Source: Flavobacteriia bacterium 40-80 (GTDB lineage: Bacteria; Bacteroidota; Bacteroidia; Flavobacteriales_D; Crocinitomicaceae). Taken from it: a stretch of DNA of 33,562 nt. How positions within the stretch are numbered: position 1 is the first letter of the stretch; the number at the start of each line of letters is the position of its first letter. The stretch spans positions 1 to 33,562 of the forward strand of contig MKVF01000031.1 in the NCBI GenBank assembly GCA_001899145.1, given 5' to 3'. The notes below the pieces were generated by a model, which ran no database searches, was not told the origin of the DNA, and saw nothing but the letters and a program-made list of their open reading frames with translations. This document shows positions 16,659 through 25,123 of this stretch, piece after piece. The position numbers and the translations under genes were made by a program.

Positions 16659-18570
16659 AAGAATCGCGCTGGCCGGAAATCCGAATACGGGAAAAACCTC
16701 TCTGTTTAACAAACTGACGGGTTTACATCAAAAGGTAGGGAATTATCCCGGTGTGACCGTAGATAAAAAAACAGGCGTTTTTAAAGTCGAAGACACCACT
16801 TTTACTTTAACTGACTTACCGGGAACGTATAGCTTGTTCCCTCATTCCAAAGATGAGGAGATTGTCTTTGAAGCATTGAAAAAGGCCAGTGAAAATAAGG
16901 AATTTGATAAGATCATTTATGTTTTAGATGCTAACAACATCGAAAGAAACCTTTTGTTCTTCAGTCAATTGCATGATATGGGGCTTCCGCTTATCCTGGC
17001 GGTAACAATGAATGATATTGCGGAACGCAAAGGCATTACTATTGACTTTGATGCCTTAAAATCCTGTTTTTCGGATGTAACCATTGTCTATGTAAATCCA
17101 AGGATCGGGTTGGGAATCGACCGGCTGAGAGAGGCGCTGAAGACAGATAATTATCAGCAAAAGGATAGCTTTTATTCGGAGGAAATAAAATCCATTATTC
17201 TCACCGATAAGGCAAAGCAGCAGGAAGATACAAACGATCGTTTCCGGAAAATCAGACAAATTCTGAAAACAATATTCAGACAGGAGAAAAAAGATAATAT
17301 TCAAAATTCCGGGTTAGACAAAATCCTTGTGCATCCGGTTTTCGGGTACCTGATCTTTTTCTTTTTAATGTTCCTGATGTTTCAGATGGTGTATTCAATC
17401 TCCGAAAAACCGATGGAATGGATCGAGCTTTTATTTGAATGGATTTCTTCCACTGTGAATAGCTTGCTGCCGGAAGGAATTTTAAGAAGCTTACTTGTAA
17501 ACGGGGTTCTGGCAGGCCTTGCGGGAACGCTGGTTTTTATTCCTCAGATTGCCTTGTTGTTTTTCTTTATTGGTTTACTGGAAGAATCCGGTTATATGTC
17601 GAGGGCAGTTTTCCTGCTGGATAAATGGATGCGTCCGTTCGGACTGAACGGAAGGAGCGTGGTTCCGCTGGTTTCCGGTGTTGCCTGCGCTATCCCGGGC
17701 ATTATGGCAACCCGTACCATTTCCGATTGGAAGGAACGCCTGATCACTATCCTGGTCACACCGCTGATTTCCTGTAGCGCACGGATCCCTGTTTATATTC
17801 TGCTGATCGGCCTGGTCATTCCGGATAAAACAGTTGGCGGAGTGTTCCATCTGCAGGCACTGGCTTTGTTTTCTATGTATTTTCTTGGTTTTGCCGGCGC
17901 TTTGCTGGTTGCTTTCCTTTTTAAATTTATTCTGAAAACAAAAAGTCTCAGTGTATTTATGCTGGAGCTTCCGGAATTAAAAGTTCCCTTGTTAAGAAAT
18001 GTGCTCATCCAGATCTATATGAAGGTCAAAACATTTGTGCTGGAAGCAGGAAAAATAATAGTGGCGATCAGCATTGTCCTGTGGTTTTTGTCCAGCTATG
18101 GGCCTTCTTCCTTTTCCAAGAAAGAAATGTCTTTTTCGGAAAAGCTGAAAAATACAGACATTCCGATAGAGGATTCGTATGTTGGAATAGTAGGAAAATC
18201 AATGGAACCGGCAATAAAGCCGCTGGGATATGACTGGAAAATAGGAATTTCCCTGATAACCTCTTTTGCAGCAAGGGAAGTATTTGTCGGAACGATGTCC
18301 ACCATATACAGTGTTGAAACGGAAGACGATGATCCGGGAAGGCTGATTGAGCGAATGCGGCAGGAAACAGACGCGCAGGGAAAACCTGTTTATACGTTGG
18401 CGACCGGGCTTTCGCTGATGGTGTTTTACACATTTGCGATGCAGTGTATGTCAACGATGGCCATTGTTAAGCGGGAAACAAAATCATGGAAGTGGCCGCT
18501 GATCCAGTTTTCTTTTATGGGATTTATGGCGTATTTTGCGGCTATGCTAACCTATAACATCTTTTCGTGA
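16651..18570 (+). CDS. feoB: Ferrous iron transporter FeoB
   Basis: A 639-aa G-protein-coupled Fe(II) permease of the inner membrane. GTPase motifs are G1 GNPNTGKTS (residues 9-17), G3 LTDLPGTYSL and G4 VTMNDIAE. The membrane part holds two Gate regions; GLLEESGYMSRAVFLLDKWM, VVPLVSGVACAIPGIMATR and CSARIPVYILL are characteristic. It is somewhat shorter than the roughly 700-800 residues common for FeoB, but all core segments appear present. It ends TGATG into the small FeoB-associated gene. Confidence 0.96.
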   Translation: MNKRIALAGNPNTGKTSLFNKLTGLHQKVGNYPGVTVDKKTGVFKVEDTTFTLTDLPGTYSLFPHSKDEEIVFEALKKASENKEFDKIIYVLDANNIERNLLFFSQLHDMGLPLILAVTMNDIAERKGITIDFDALKSCFSDVTIVYVNPRIGLGIDRLREALKTDNYQQKDSFYSEEIKSIILTDKAKQQEDTNDRFRKIRQILKTIFRQEKKDNIQNSGLDKILVHPVFGYLIFFFLMFLMFQMVYSISEKPMEWIELLFEWISSTVNSLLPEGILRSLLVNGVLAGLAGTLVFIPQIALLFFFIGLLEESGYMSRAVFLLDKWMRPFGLNGRSVVPLVSGVACAIPGIMATRTISDWKERLITILVTPLISCSARIPVYILLIGLVIPDKTVGGVFHLQALALFSMYFLGFAGALLVAFLFKFILKTKSLSVFMLELPELKVPLLRNVLIQIYMKVKTFVLEAGKIIVAISIVLWFLSSYGPSSFSKKEMSFSEKLKNTDIPIEDSYVGIVGKSMEPAIKPLGYDWKIGISLITSFAAREVFVGTMSTIYSVETEDDDPGRLIERMRQETDAQGKPVYTLATGLSLMVFYTFAMQCMSTMAIVKRETKSWKWPLIQFSFMGFMAYFAAMLTYNIFS

Positions 18571-18680
18571 TGGAAATAATTGTAGTGATAGCTCTTGTTG
18601 CCTTGTCGGTCTTTTTTATCGGGATAAAGTTTTTTGCCGGAAAGAAAAATGACAAATGTGATAAGTGTGGAAAATCTTAG
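18570..18680 (+). CDS. Small FeoB-associated Cys-rich membrane protein
   Basis: A 36-aa gene whose ATG overlaps the feoB stop by one base (TGATG). The product starts MEIIVVIALVALSVFFIGIK, a single membrane helix, then has a basic stretch and ends DKCDKCGKS, with a CxxC metal-binding-like motif. Size, layout and position match the FeoB_associated family, found after feoB in many Firmicutes and Bacteroidota. It may aid iron handling at the inner membrane; no biochemical role is certain. Confidence 0.85.
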   Translation: MEIIVVIALVALSVFFIGIKFFAGKKNDKCDKCGKS

Positions 18681-18710
18681 ATTTTACGACAATAAGATCT
18701 TACGACTTTA
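18679..18710 (+). repeat. 16-bp imperfect tandem repeat after the feo operon
   Basis: AGATTTTACGACAATA (18679-18694) is followed directly by AGATCTTACGACTTTA (18695-18710), 13 of 16 positions identical. The junction contains the perfect palindrome TAAGATCTTA. The first copy begins inside the stop codon of the small gene. Function unknown. Confidence 0.6.
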
Positions 18711-18808
18711 GGATGAATCAATCGTTATAAGCTATATTTCTCTACTCAAAAATTATCATCCGTCAATTCAAAATTCAGTATTCAAATATTCAAAATTCTC
18801 TCATCTTC

Positions 18809-18822
18809 CTGACCTGCGTCAT
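18809..18822 (+). promoter_or_regulatory. Candidate Fnr-type operator before ccoI
   Basis: CTGACctgcGTCAT is a perfect 5-4-5 palindrome in its TGAC/GTCA core, the layout of Crp/Fnr family sites. Its centre is 60.5 bp upstream of the ccoI ATG. Imperfect -7 elements follow (TTTCTTTG at 18845-18852, TGTTTTTG at 18856-18863), each one mismatch from TAnnTTTG, which suits an activator-dependent promoter. Confidence 0.5.
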
Positions 18823-18875
18823 TTTTTTTGGAATAAATTGAGCGTTTCTTTGCATTGTTTTTGACACCTGTTTCT

Positions 18876-21236
18876 ATGAAAGAAGTGCTGTTATGCGATC
18901 ACTGCGGAGATGAAATCCTTAATCGCAACGTTTATACTTATAAAACCAAATCATTCTGTTGCAATGGCTGCATGACGGTTTATCAGCTGCTGGTCGACAA
19001 TCAGCTGGGCACGTTTTACCAGCTGGAAGAAAAATCCGGTATCCGTCCTAAGAATGTTCAGGAACATAAATATGATTTTCTTGAAGTGGATGAGATCCGT
19101 TCGAAGCTAATTGACTTTGAGGATGAAAATTATATAAAAATCACTTTGTTTCTTCCGGAAATTCATTGTTCCAGTTGTATTTACCTTCTGGAAAACCTGC
19201 CAAAGATTTTGCCAGCGGTAACATCCTGCCAGGTAGCTTTTGTTCAGCGGGAAGCCTTAATTACTTTTCGCAAAAACGAATTGAAATTGTCTGAATTGGC
19301 AAAATTCCTGAACAAAATCGGGTACGCTCCGAACTTTGGGAACCGCAAGGAAGAAAGCAAAAAATTTGATAAAGTATTTTTCTATAAGCTGGGTGTTGCC
19401 GGTTTTGCTTTCGGAAGCATCATGCTGTGGAGCTTTCCGGAATATCTCGGAATTGAAAAGCAAGATGACAACCTGCGGAATTTTACCTCCTACCTTTCTT
19501 TTTTTGTCTCTGTTCCTGTCCTGCTTTTCTCCGCAAGAGATTATTTTATCTCTGCCTATAAGGCCGTGCGAAGCAGGAATCTGAATCTCGATGTGCCGAT
19601 TACGCTTGGGATCATCGCGTTATATGCACAAAGTGTTTATACAATCCTGACAAACGGAGGCCCCGGTTACATGGATTCTTTTGCGGGATTTATCTTTTTC
19701 CTTCTGATCGGAAAATGGTTTCAGAACAGGACTTACAAATCGCTTTCCTTCGAACGGGATTATACGTCTTATTTTCCGGTTGCCGTAACCCGGCTGACGG
19801 ATGGAAAGGAAGAAATTGTTGAAATTGAAAAAATCAATGCCGGAGAAATCTTATTGATCCGCAATGAAGAGGTAATTCCGTGTGACAGCGTCCTGGAAAG
19901 TGATTCCGCTAAAATCGATTATAGTTTTGTCACCGGAGAGTCTGATCCTGTTTACAAATACAAAGGAGATTTTATTTATGCCGGCGGAAAATTACTCGGT
20001 CAGAAAATAACCTTAAAAGCAGACAAGCCTTCTAGTCGCAGCCTGCTGACACAATTATGGAATGATATTAAAATAGATAAGCTGAAACCCAACCGGTATA
20101 AATTCCAGGATGTTGTTTCCAAGTATTTTCTGGCTTGTGTCCTTGTAATCGCTGCTTTGGCCTCCATTGCATGGATGTTTATTGATCCGAAACGAATCCC
20201 TGAAATTGTTGTCGCTGTCTTAATCGTTGCCTGTCCGTGTGCGCTGGCGCTTTCATCTCCGTTTACTTACGGAAACATCATGAAAGCGATGGGAAGAAAA
20301 GGATTGTATCTGAAAAATACTGCAGTCATTGAACGCATGGATGAGGTGACAGATATCGTTTTCGACAAAACCGGAACATTGACAGAAAGTGTTCACCTGC
20401 ATGTCCGGCAGACAGGAGATGAATTAACAAAAGAAGAAAAAGAAATGCTGTGCTCGCTTGCCAATTCATCGACACATCCATTATCCAGAGCAATTGTCCA
20501 TTTTTTCCGGACACAGAACATCTATGGGAACCTTGATTTATCTGATTTTCTGGAAAGAGTGGGACTTGGATTGTCCGGAGATTACCTGGAAACCAAAATA
20601 ACATTAGGGAGCCATTTGTTTATCTACGGAGAAAAAACCATTTCCAATGAAACGGAGACCTATTTTAAAATCGGCGATAAATCCGGAAAATTTATTTTCC
20701 ATTCAGAATTAAGAGCGGGAATCAAACAGCTGATCGGAAATCTGAAAGGATATAACATCCATGTGCTTTCAGGAGATAAAGATAAAGACCGGGAATTAAT
20801 GGAGTCTTTAGTAGGAAATAAAGCGAATATTCGTTTTAACCAGTCACCGAAAGATAAGCTGGACTACGTTCTGGAGCTGCAGGCACAAGGTAAAAAAGTA
20901 CTGATGGTCGGCGACGGACTGAATGATTCCGGAGCATTGGGTATTTCCGATGTGGGAATCGCTGTTTCAGAAGATGTATTCCGTTTCACACCTTCCTCTG
21001 ATGCCATTATCCAGGCAGGGCGGCTTCACGAGCTGAATACTTTTCTGGGTCTGAGCCATTATGCTAAAAAAGTATTGCGGATTTGCCTGACCTTCTCACT
21101 GACATATAATCTCATCGGGTTGAGCTTTGCGACAACCGGCAGCCTGACTCCTTTGGTAGCGGCAATCATTATGCCTGTCAGCTCTGTTACTGTTGTTGGG
21201 TTAAGCACTGTTCTCGTATTGCTGAAACGGATTTAA
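18876..21236 (+). CDS. ccoI: Copper-translocating P-type ATPase of the CcoI/FixI type
   Basis: A 786-aa P1B-type ATPase that supplies copper for cbb3 oxidase assembly. The N-terminus has a Cys-rich metal-binding domain (C7, C10, then FCCNGC around 27-32), then a heavy-metal-associated domain with HCSSC. Membrane and catalytic motifs follow: CPC at 453-455 (VACPCALAL), the phosphorylation site DKTGTLTE with Asp497, HP in SSTHPLSRAI, and GDGLNDSGAL. ATG at 18876 is preferred over an upstream TTG at 18855. The order just before ccoS and ccoNO, and the N-terminal Cys domain, favour CcoI over a general CopA exporter. Confidence 0.93.
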   Translation: MKEVLLCDHCGDEILNRNVYTYKTKSFCCNGCMTVYQLLVDNQLGTFYQLEEKSGIRPKNVQEHKYDFLEVDEIRSKLIDFEDENYIKITLFLPEIHCSSCIYLLENLPKILPAVTSCQVAFVQREALITFRKNELKLSELAKFLNKIGYAPNFGNRKEESKKFDKVFFYKLGVAGFAFGSIMLWSFPEYLGIEKQDDNLRNFTSYLSFFVSVPVLLFSARDYFISAYKAVRSRNLNLDVPITLGIIALYAQSVYTILTNGGPGYMDSFAGFIFFLLIGKWFQNRTYKSLSFERDYTSYFPVAVTRLTDGKEEIVEIEKINAGEILLIRNEEVIPCDSVLESDSAKIDYSFVTGESDPVYKYKGDFIYAGGKLLGQKITLKADKPSSRSLLTQLWNDIKIDKLKPNRYKFQDVVSKYFLACVLVIAALASIAWMFIDPKRIPEIVVAVLIVACPCALALSSPFTYGNIMKAMGRKGLYLKNTAVIERMDEVTDIVFDKTGTLTESVHLHVRQTGDELTKEEKEMLCSLANSSTHPLSRAIVHFFRTQNIYGNLDLSDFLERVGLGLSGDYLETKITLGSHLFIYGEKTISNETETYFKIGDKSGKFIFHSELRAGIKQLIGNLKGYNIHVLSGDKDKDRELMESLVGNKANIRFNQSPKDKLDYVLELQAQGKKVLMVGDGLNDSGALGISDVGIAVSEDVFRFTPSSDAIIQAGRLHELNTFLGLSHYAKKVLRICLTFSLTYNLIGLSFATTGSLTPLVAAIIMPVSSVTVVGLSTVLVLLKRI

Positions 21237-21245
21237 ACAAAAAAC

Positions 21246-21279
21246 AAATCCCTTTTCCGTACCGAAAAAGACAGGATTT
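21246..21279 (+). terminator. Probable terminator after ccoI
   Basis: AAATCC (21246-21251) and GGATTT (21274-21279) enclose a further CTTTTCCG / CGAAAAAG pairing. The imperfect hairpin begins 10 bp past the ccoI stop, so ccoI may be transcribed separately from the ccoS operon. Confidence 0.45.
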
Positions 21280-21321
21280 TGTACCCGGATTCCATTGTTT
21301 TTATTGATACCCCCTGAAAAA

Positions 21322-21335
21322 CTGATAAAAATCAT
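21322..21335 (+). promoter_or_regulatory. Candidate Fnr-type operator before ccoS-ccoNOQP
   Basis: CTGATaaaaATCAT has a perfect TGAT-N4-ATCA core, 8 of 10 positions of the classic FNR box TTGAT-N4-ATCAA. Its centre is 64.5 bp upstream of the ccoS ATG. A -7-like GACATTTG (21381-21388, one mismatch) would put the site near -61 to -64, a usual position for Crp/Fnr activation. No -33 element is visible at the right distance. Confidence 0.6.
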
Positions 21336-21392
21336 GTTTTTTGGTTGTTGAAGGTCATTCTTTATCCGTGACATTTCTATGACATTTGCACT

Positions 21393-21581
21393 ATGGGAAT
21401 TATCTACATAATGCTAATTATCAGTTTGCTGATCGCGCTGTTTTTTCTGCTCATTTTCATGTGGGCAACAAAAACAGGGCAATTTGATGATGATTATACG
21501 CCTTCTGTAAGGATTCTCTTTGATGATGAAAATAATGATCAACAAACAAATCAAACAAACAATGGAAATTCAGAAGTTTAG
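21393..21581 (+). CDS. ccoS: cbb3 oxidase assembly protein CcoS
   Basis: A 62-aa single-helix membrane protein. IYIMLIISLLIALFFLLIFM is the helix and is followed by WATKTGQFDDDYTPSVRILF, the CcoS signature (aromatic, GQFDD, tail with pro-charged residues). CcoS is needed to insert heme and copper into CcoN. The gene overlaps the true ccoNO start by 20 bp. Confidence 0.9.
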   Translation: MGIIYIMLIISLLIALFFLLIFMWATKTGQFDDDYTPSVRILFDDENNDQQTNQTNNGNSEV

Positions 21582-23751
21582 TTATGACAACAGAATTGTC
21601 AAGTACTTCGCTTATGCCACCATTATCTGGGGTATAACCGGAATGCTGGTAGGGTTGATTGCAGCGCTGCAATTGGCTTTGCCTGAGTTTTTTAATGATT
21701 ATTTAGGCTTTAGCTTCCTGTCCTTCGGACGGATTCGCCCGCTGCACACCAATGCCGTGATTTTTGCCTTTGTAGGTAACGGTATTTTCACCGGCGTTTA
21801 CTACTCGTTACAGCGTTTGCTGAAAACGCGCATGTGGAGCGATAAGCTGAGCTACATCAACTTCTGGGGATGGCAGTTTATCATCGTCTGTGCGGTAATA
21901 ACCCTTCCTTTGGGAATAACATCTTCCAAGGAATACGCCGAGCTGGAATGGTGGATAGATATTTTAATCGCCGGGATCTGGGTGGTTTGGGGCTGGAACA
22001 TGTTCGCAACTATTTTAAACCGCAGAGTAAAGCATTTCTATGTAGCGATCTGGTTTTATATCGCGACATTCGTAACCGTTGCTATTTTGCATATTTTCAA
22101 CTCTTTTGAGCTGCCGGTCAGCTTTCTGAAAAGCTATTCCTGGTATGCCGGAGTTCAGGATGCGTTAGTACAATGGTGGTACGGGCACAATGCCGTGGCA
22201 TTTTTCTTAACAACACCTTATCTGGGGCTGATGTATTATTTTGTCCCGAAAGCGGCAAATCGTCCGGTCTATTCTTACAGATTATCGATCATTCACTTCT
22301 GGGCGCTGATCTTCATTTATATCTGGGCAGGCCCTCACCATTTGTTATATACTTCTTTGCCGGATTGGGCGCAGTCGCTGGGAGTTGTGTTTTCCGTGAT
22401 GCTGATCGCTCCGTCCTGGGGAGGAATGTTAAACGGTCTGCTGACCTTACGCGGAGCCTGGGACCGTGTCCGTGACGATGTAACTTTAAAGTTCCTGGTA
22501 GTAGCGCTGACCTGCTATGGTATGGTAACGTTCGAAGGACCGCTGCTTTCCCTTAAAAATGTAAATATCATTTCACACTTTACCGACTGGACCGTTGCTC
22601 ACGTGCACGTAGGAGGGCTGGGCTGGAACGGTATGTTTACCTTTGGTATGTTGTACTGGCTGTTTCCTAAGCTGTTCCGTACAGAGCTGTATTCCAGGAA
22701 AATGGCAAATCAGCATTTCTGGATCGCTACTTTAGGAATCATTCTTTATGTCATTCCGATCTACATTGCCGGATTTGTACAAGGTCTGATGTGGCAGGAG
22801 TTTAATCCGGACGGAACGCTGGTTCACGGAGAGTTCGTTAAAACAGTGACCGACCTGAAACCTTTCTACATTTTTCGTTCAATTGGCGGAGCAATCTACC
22901 TGATAGGAGCAGTAATGATGTTCTATAATCTCTTCAAAACAGCTAAAAAAGGAAGTTTCTTAGCTGATGAACCGGCAGAAGCTCCTGCATTGAGCGCAGT
23001 TCTTCATCCGGGAGAAAAAGAAAACTGGCACAAAAAGCTGGAAAGAAAACCTGTTCAGTTTATGATCTGGAGCATTATCGCGGTTGCGATCGGCGGGCTG
23101 GTGGAGATCATTCCTACGGCGATCGTAAAGAGCAATGTTCCTACCATTGCCAGCGTGAAACCTTATACGCCGCTGGAGCTGGAAGGACGGGATATTTATG
23201 TCCGTGAAGGTTGTTACAACTGTCACTCTCAGATGATCCGTCCGCTGCGTTTCGAAACGGCACGTTACGGCGAATATTCAAAAGCGGGAGAATTTGTTTA
23301 CGACCACCCGTTTCAATGGGGATCTAAACGTACCGGCCCGGATCTGGCACGTGAAGGAGGATTGCGAAGCCATTACTGGCATTATCAGCACATGATCCGT
23401 CCGAAGGAGGTAACTCCGGGATCTATTATGCCGGCCTATCCGTGGCTGAAAGAGGATAATCTGGATCTTTCGCTGACCAAAAAGAAAATCATAGCGATGC
23501 AAACCTTAAATGTTCCTTATGAAAAGGGCTATGAAAATAAAGCGGTTAAAGATTTAAAAGCCCAGTCGCGTGAAATAGCATCCGCGCTTGTGACGGACAT
23601 CTATAATAAATTGCCTAAAAATATCCAGAAAGAGTTCGATTTTGACGGAGAAGTGGCAAAACTGGAGAAAAAAGAAATTGTTGCACTTATAGCTTACTTA
23701 CAACGCTTGGGTACTGATATCAAAGCAACGGAGGAGCCAACTAAGAAATAA
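21562..23751 (+). CDS. ccoNO: cbb3-type cytochrome c oxidase, fused CcoN-CcoO subunit
   Basis: A 729-aa fusion of the catalytic heme-copper subunit I (CcoN, about 1-490) and the mono-heme cytochrome c subunit (CcoO, about 500-729), which in proteobacteria are separate genes. CcoN heme and CuB ligands are visible in RPLHTNAVIFAF, WWYGHNAVAFFLTTP, GPHHLLYTSLPDW and FTDWTVAHVHVGG. CcoO shows EGCYNCHSQMIRP (heme Cys551, Cys554, His555) and KRTGPDLAREGG. I chose ATG at 21562 (MEIQKFSYD); upstream in-frame starts fall inside ccoS and add a charged tail. The enzyme reduces oxygen to water at low oxygen and pumps protons. Confidence 0.96.
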   Translation: MEIQKFSYDNRIVKYFAYATIIWGITGMLVGLIAALQLALPEFFNDYLGFSFLSFGRIRPLHTNAVIFAFVGNGIFTGVYYSLQRLLKTRMWSDKLSYINFWGWQFIIVCAVITLPLGITSSKEYAELEWWIDILIAGIWVVWGWNMFATILNRRVKHFYVAIWFYIATFVTVAILHIFNSFELPVSFLKSYSWYAGVQDALVQWWYGHNAVAFFLTTPYLGLMYYFVPKAANRPVYSYRLSIIHFWALIFIYIWAGPHHLLYTSLPDWAQSLGVVFSVMLIAPSWGGMLNGLLTLRGAWDRVRDDVTLKFLVVALTCYGMVTFEGPLLSLKNVNIISHFTDWTVAHVHVGGLGWNGMFTFGMLYWLFPKLFRTELYSRKMANQHFWIATLGIILYVIPIYIAGFVQGLMWQEFNPDGTLVHGEFVKTVTDLKPFYIFRSIGGAIYLIGAVMMFYNLFKTAKKGSFLADEPAEAPALSAVLHPGEKENWHKKLERKPVQFMIWSIIAVAIGGLVEIIPTAIVKSNVPTIASVKPYTPLELEGRDIYVREGCYNCHSQMIRPLRFETARYGEYSKAGEFVYDHPFQWGSKRTGPDLAREGGLRSHYWHYQHMIRPKEVTPGSIMPAYPWLKEDNLDLSLTKKKIIAMQTLNVPYEKGYENKAVKDLKAQSREIASALVTDIYNKLPKNIQKEFDFDGEVAKLEKKEIVALIAYLQRLGTDIKATEEPTKK

Positions 23752-23756
23752 ACACC

Positions 23757-23960
23757 ATGTTACGATTTATCAAACAAAATCTGGAAACGATATCGGGAGT
23801 AGAAATATTCCCGCTGATTTCCCTTCTGATATTCACATTGTTCTTCTTAATTGTGATTATCCGTGTTATCCGGATGAAGAAATCAAGTGTGTCAGAAATG
23901 AGTTGTTATCCATTGAATGATGGATGTGAGGAAGAAGAGTTCTATCAAAAACAGCATTAA
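23757..23960 (+). CDS. ccoQ: CcoQ-like small cbb3 oxidase subunit
   Basis: A 67-aa protein with one membrane helix (about 19-40, IFPLISLLIFTLFFLIVIIR), a basic RMKK after it and an acidic C-terminal tail. Position between ccoNO (5-bp gap) and ccoP (4-bp gap) is the strongest argument for CcoQ/FixQ. Sequence identity to the family is too low to judge by eye. The tail carries two cysteines (SCYPLNDGC) that are not typical. Confidence 0.75.
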   Translation: MLRFIKQNLETISGVEIFPLISLLIFTLFFLIVIIRVIRMKKSSVSEMSCYPLNDGCEEEEFYQKQH

Positions 23961-23964
23961 TACT

Positions 23965-25110
23965 ATGAAAGCAAAATATATATATACTCTAATTGCCGGA
24001 TTGTTCTTTTTCGGGAATGTGCTTGCTGAATCAGCAGTGGCGGCAGAACCTGTCGTTAAGACAGTTCCGAATTACGCGAGAAATTTTGACCTGTTCATCG
24101 CGTTTGTAATTCTTACAGGTATTTTGCTGCTGGCAATATCAATGATTGCAGTAAATATCAAATCATTGCTAAGCTCTGATTTTTACAGAGATAAGCTGAT
24201 CGCGAAAAAGACAGCGGGGCAAAAAGACCGTGACGGCTCTTCTTCTGTCCTGCCACTTGTCATTCTGGGTGTGCTGGTATTGTCCGGTAACAGTGCGATG
24301 GCCTTAACGTTCAATCCGGAAGAAGGAGGAAACGGTATGCCGTGGCTTCGCGTGGAAAATTCCGACCTGACCTTATTGCTGGTATTGGACATTGTGCTGT
24401 TGTTCGTGTTTTTCTACCTGAGAAAGCTTTTTACGCAGCTGCTGAGCAATATCCGCGCGGAGAAAAAAGAAGCCGAAGCTAAAACAACTGTGGCGTCTTT
24501 CAAAAAGATCAACAGCGTACTTACGGATTCTGTTCCGATCGAATACGAAGGATCCATTATGCTGGAGCATGAGTATGATGGTATTAAAGAGCTGGATAAC
24601 AACCTTCCGCCGTGGTGGGTAGTGATGTTTTTCATCACCATTATCTTCGCCGTTGCATACTTGTTCCATTATCATATCCTGAAAACAGGAGACCTGCAGC
24701 TGGCAGAATACAACAAAGAAGTAAAGAAAGCAGACACGGAAGTTCAGGAATATCTGGCTAAGATGGCGATGAATGTGGATGAAACAAACGCAACGGTAAT
24801 GACCGGAGCAGACGATCTGGCTGCCGGAAAAACGGTCTTTAAAAATAACTGTGTGGTATGCCATAAAGAGAAAGGAGAAGGAGATATCGGCCCCAACCTG
24901 ACAGATGATTACTGGCTGTACACAGGAGATATTAAAGCGATGTTCGGAGTGATTAAGAAAGGAACTGTCAACGGGATGCCTGAACATGCGTCTAAGCTGA
25001 ACCCGATTCAGATTCAGCAGGTAGCTTCTTATGTCCGGAGTCTTCCTTATACAGAAGGAAAAGAGCCTCAGGGTGAAAAATATGTAAAAGAGCCGGTAGC
25101 GGCAGAATAG
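23965..25110 (+). CDS. ccoP: cbb3 oxidase subunit III (CcoP) with extended N-terminus and one heme motif
   Basis: A 381-aa membrane-bound cytochrome c subunit that feeds electrons to CcoNO. Start ATG at 23965 gives MKAKYIYTLIAGLFFFGNVLA, a signal-like helix. Residues about 25-200 hold further membrane helices not present in proteobacterial CcoP. The canonical FixP N-terminal motif comes next (HEYDGIKELDNNLPPWWVV, near 205-225) with its helix, then a single cytochrome c domain with CVVCH (Cys296, His300) and a late GMPEHASKL with the probable Met ligand. Proteobacterial CcoP has two CxxCH motifs; only one is found here. Confidence 0.93.
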   Translation: MKAKYIYTLIAGLFFFGNVLAESAVAAEPVVKTVPNYARNFDLFIAFVILTGILLLAISMIAVNIKSLLSSDFYRDKLIAKKTAGQKDRDGSSSVLPLVILGVLVLSGNSAMALTFNPEEGGNGMPWLRVENSDLTLLLVLDIVLLFVFFYLRKLFTQLLSNIRAEKKEAEAKTTVASFKKINSVLTDSVPIEYEGSIMLEHEYDGIKELDNNLPPWWVVMFFITIIFAVAYLFHYHILKTGDLQLAEYNKEVKKADTEVQEYLAKMAMNVDETNATVMTGADDLAAGKTVFKNNCVVCHKEKGEGDIGPNLTDDYWLYTGDIKAMFGVIKKGTVNGMPEHASKLNPIQIQQVASYVRSLPYTEGKEPQGEKYVKEPVAAE

Positions 25111-25123
25111 AAAGAGAAACGCC

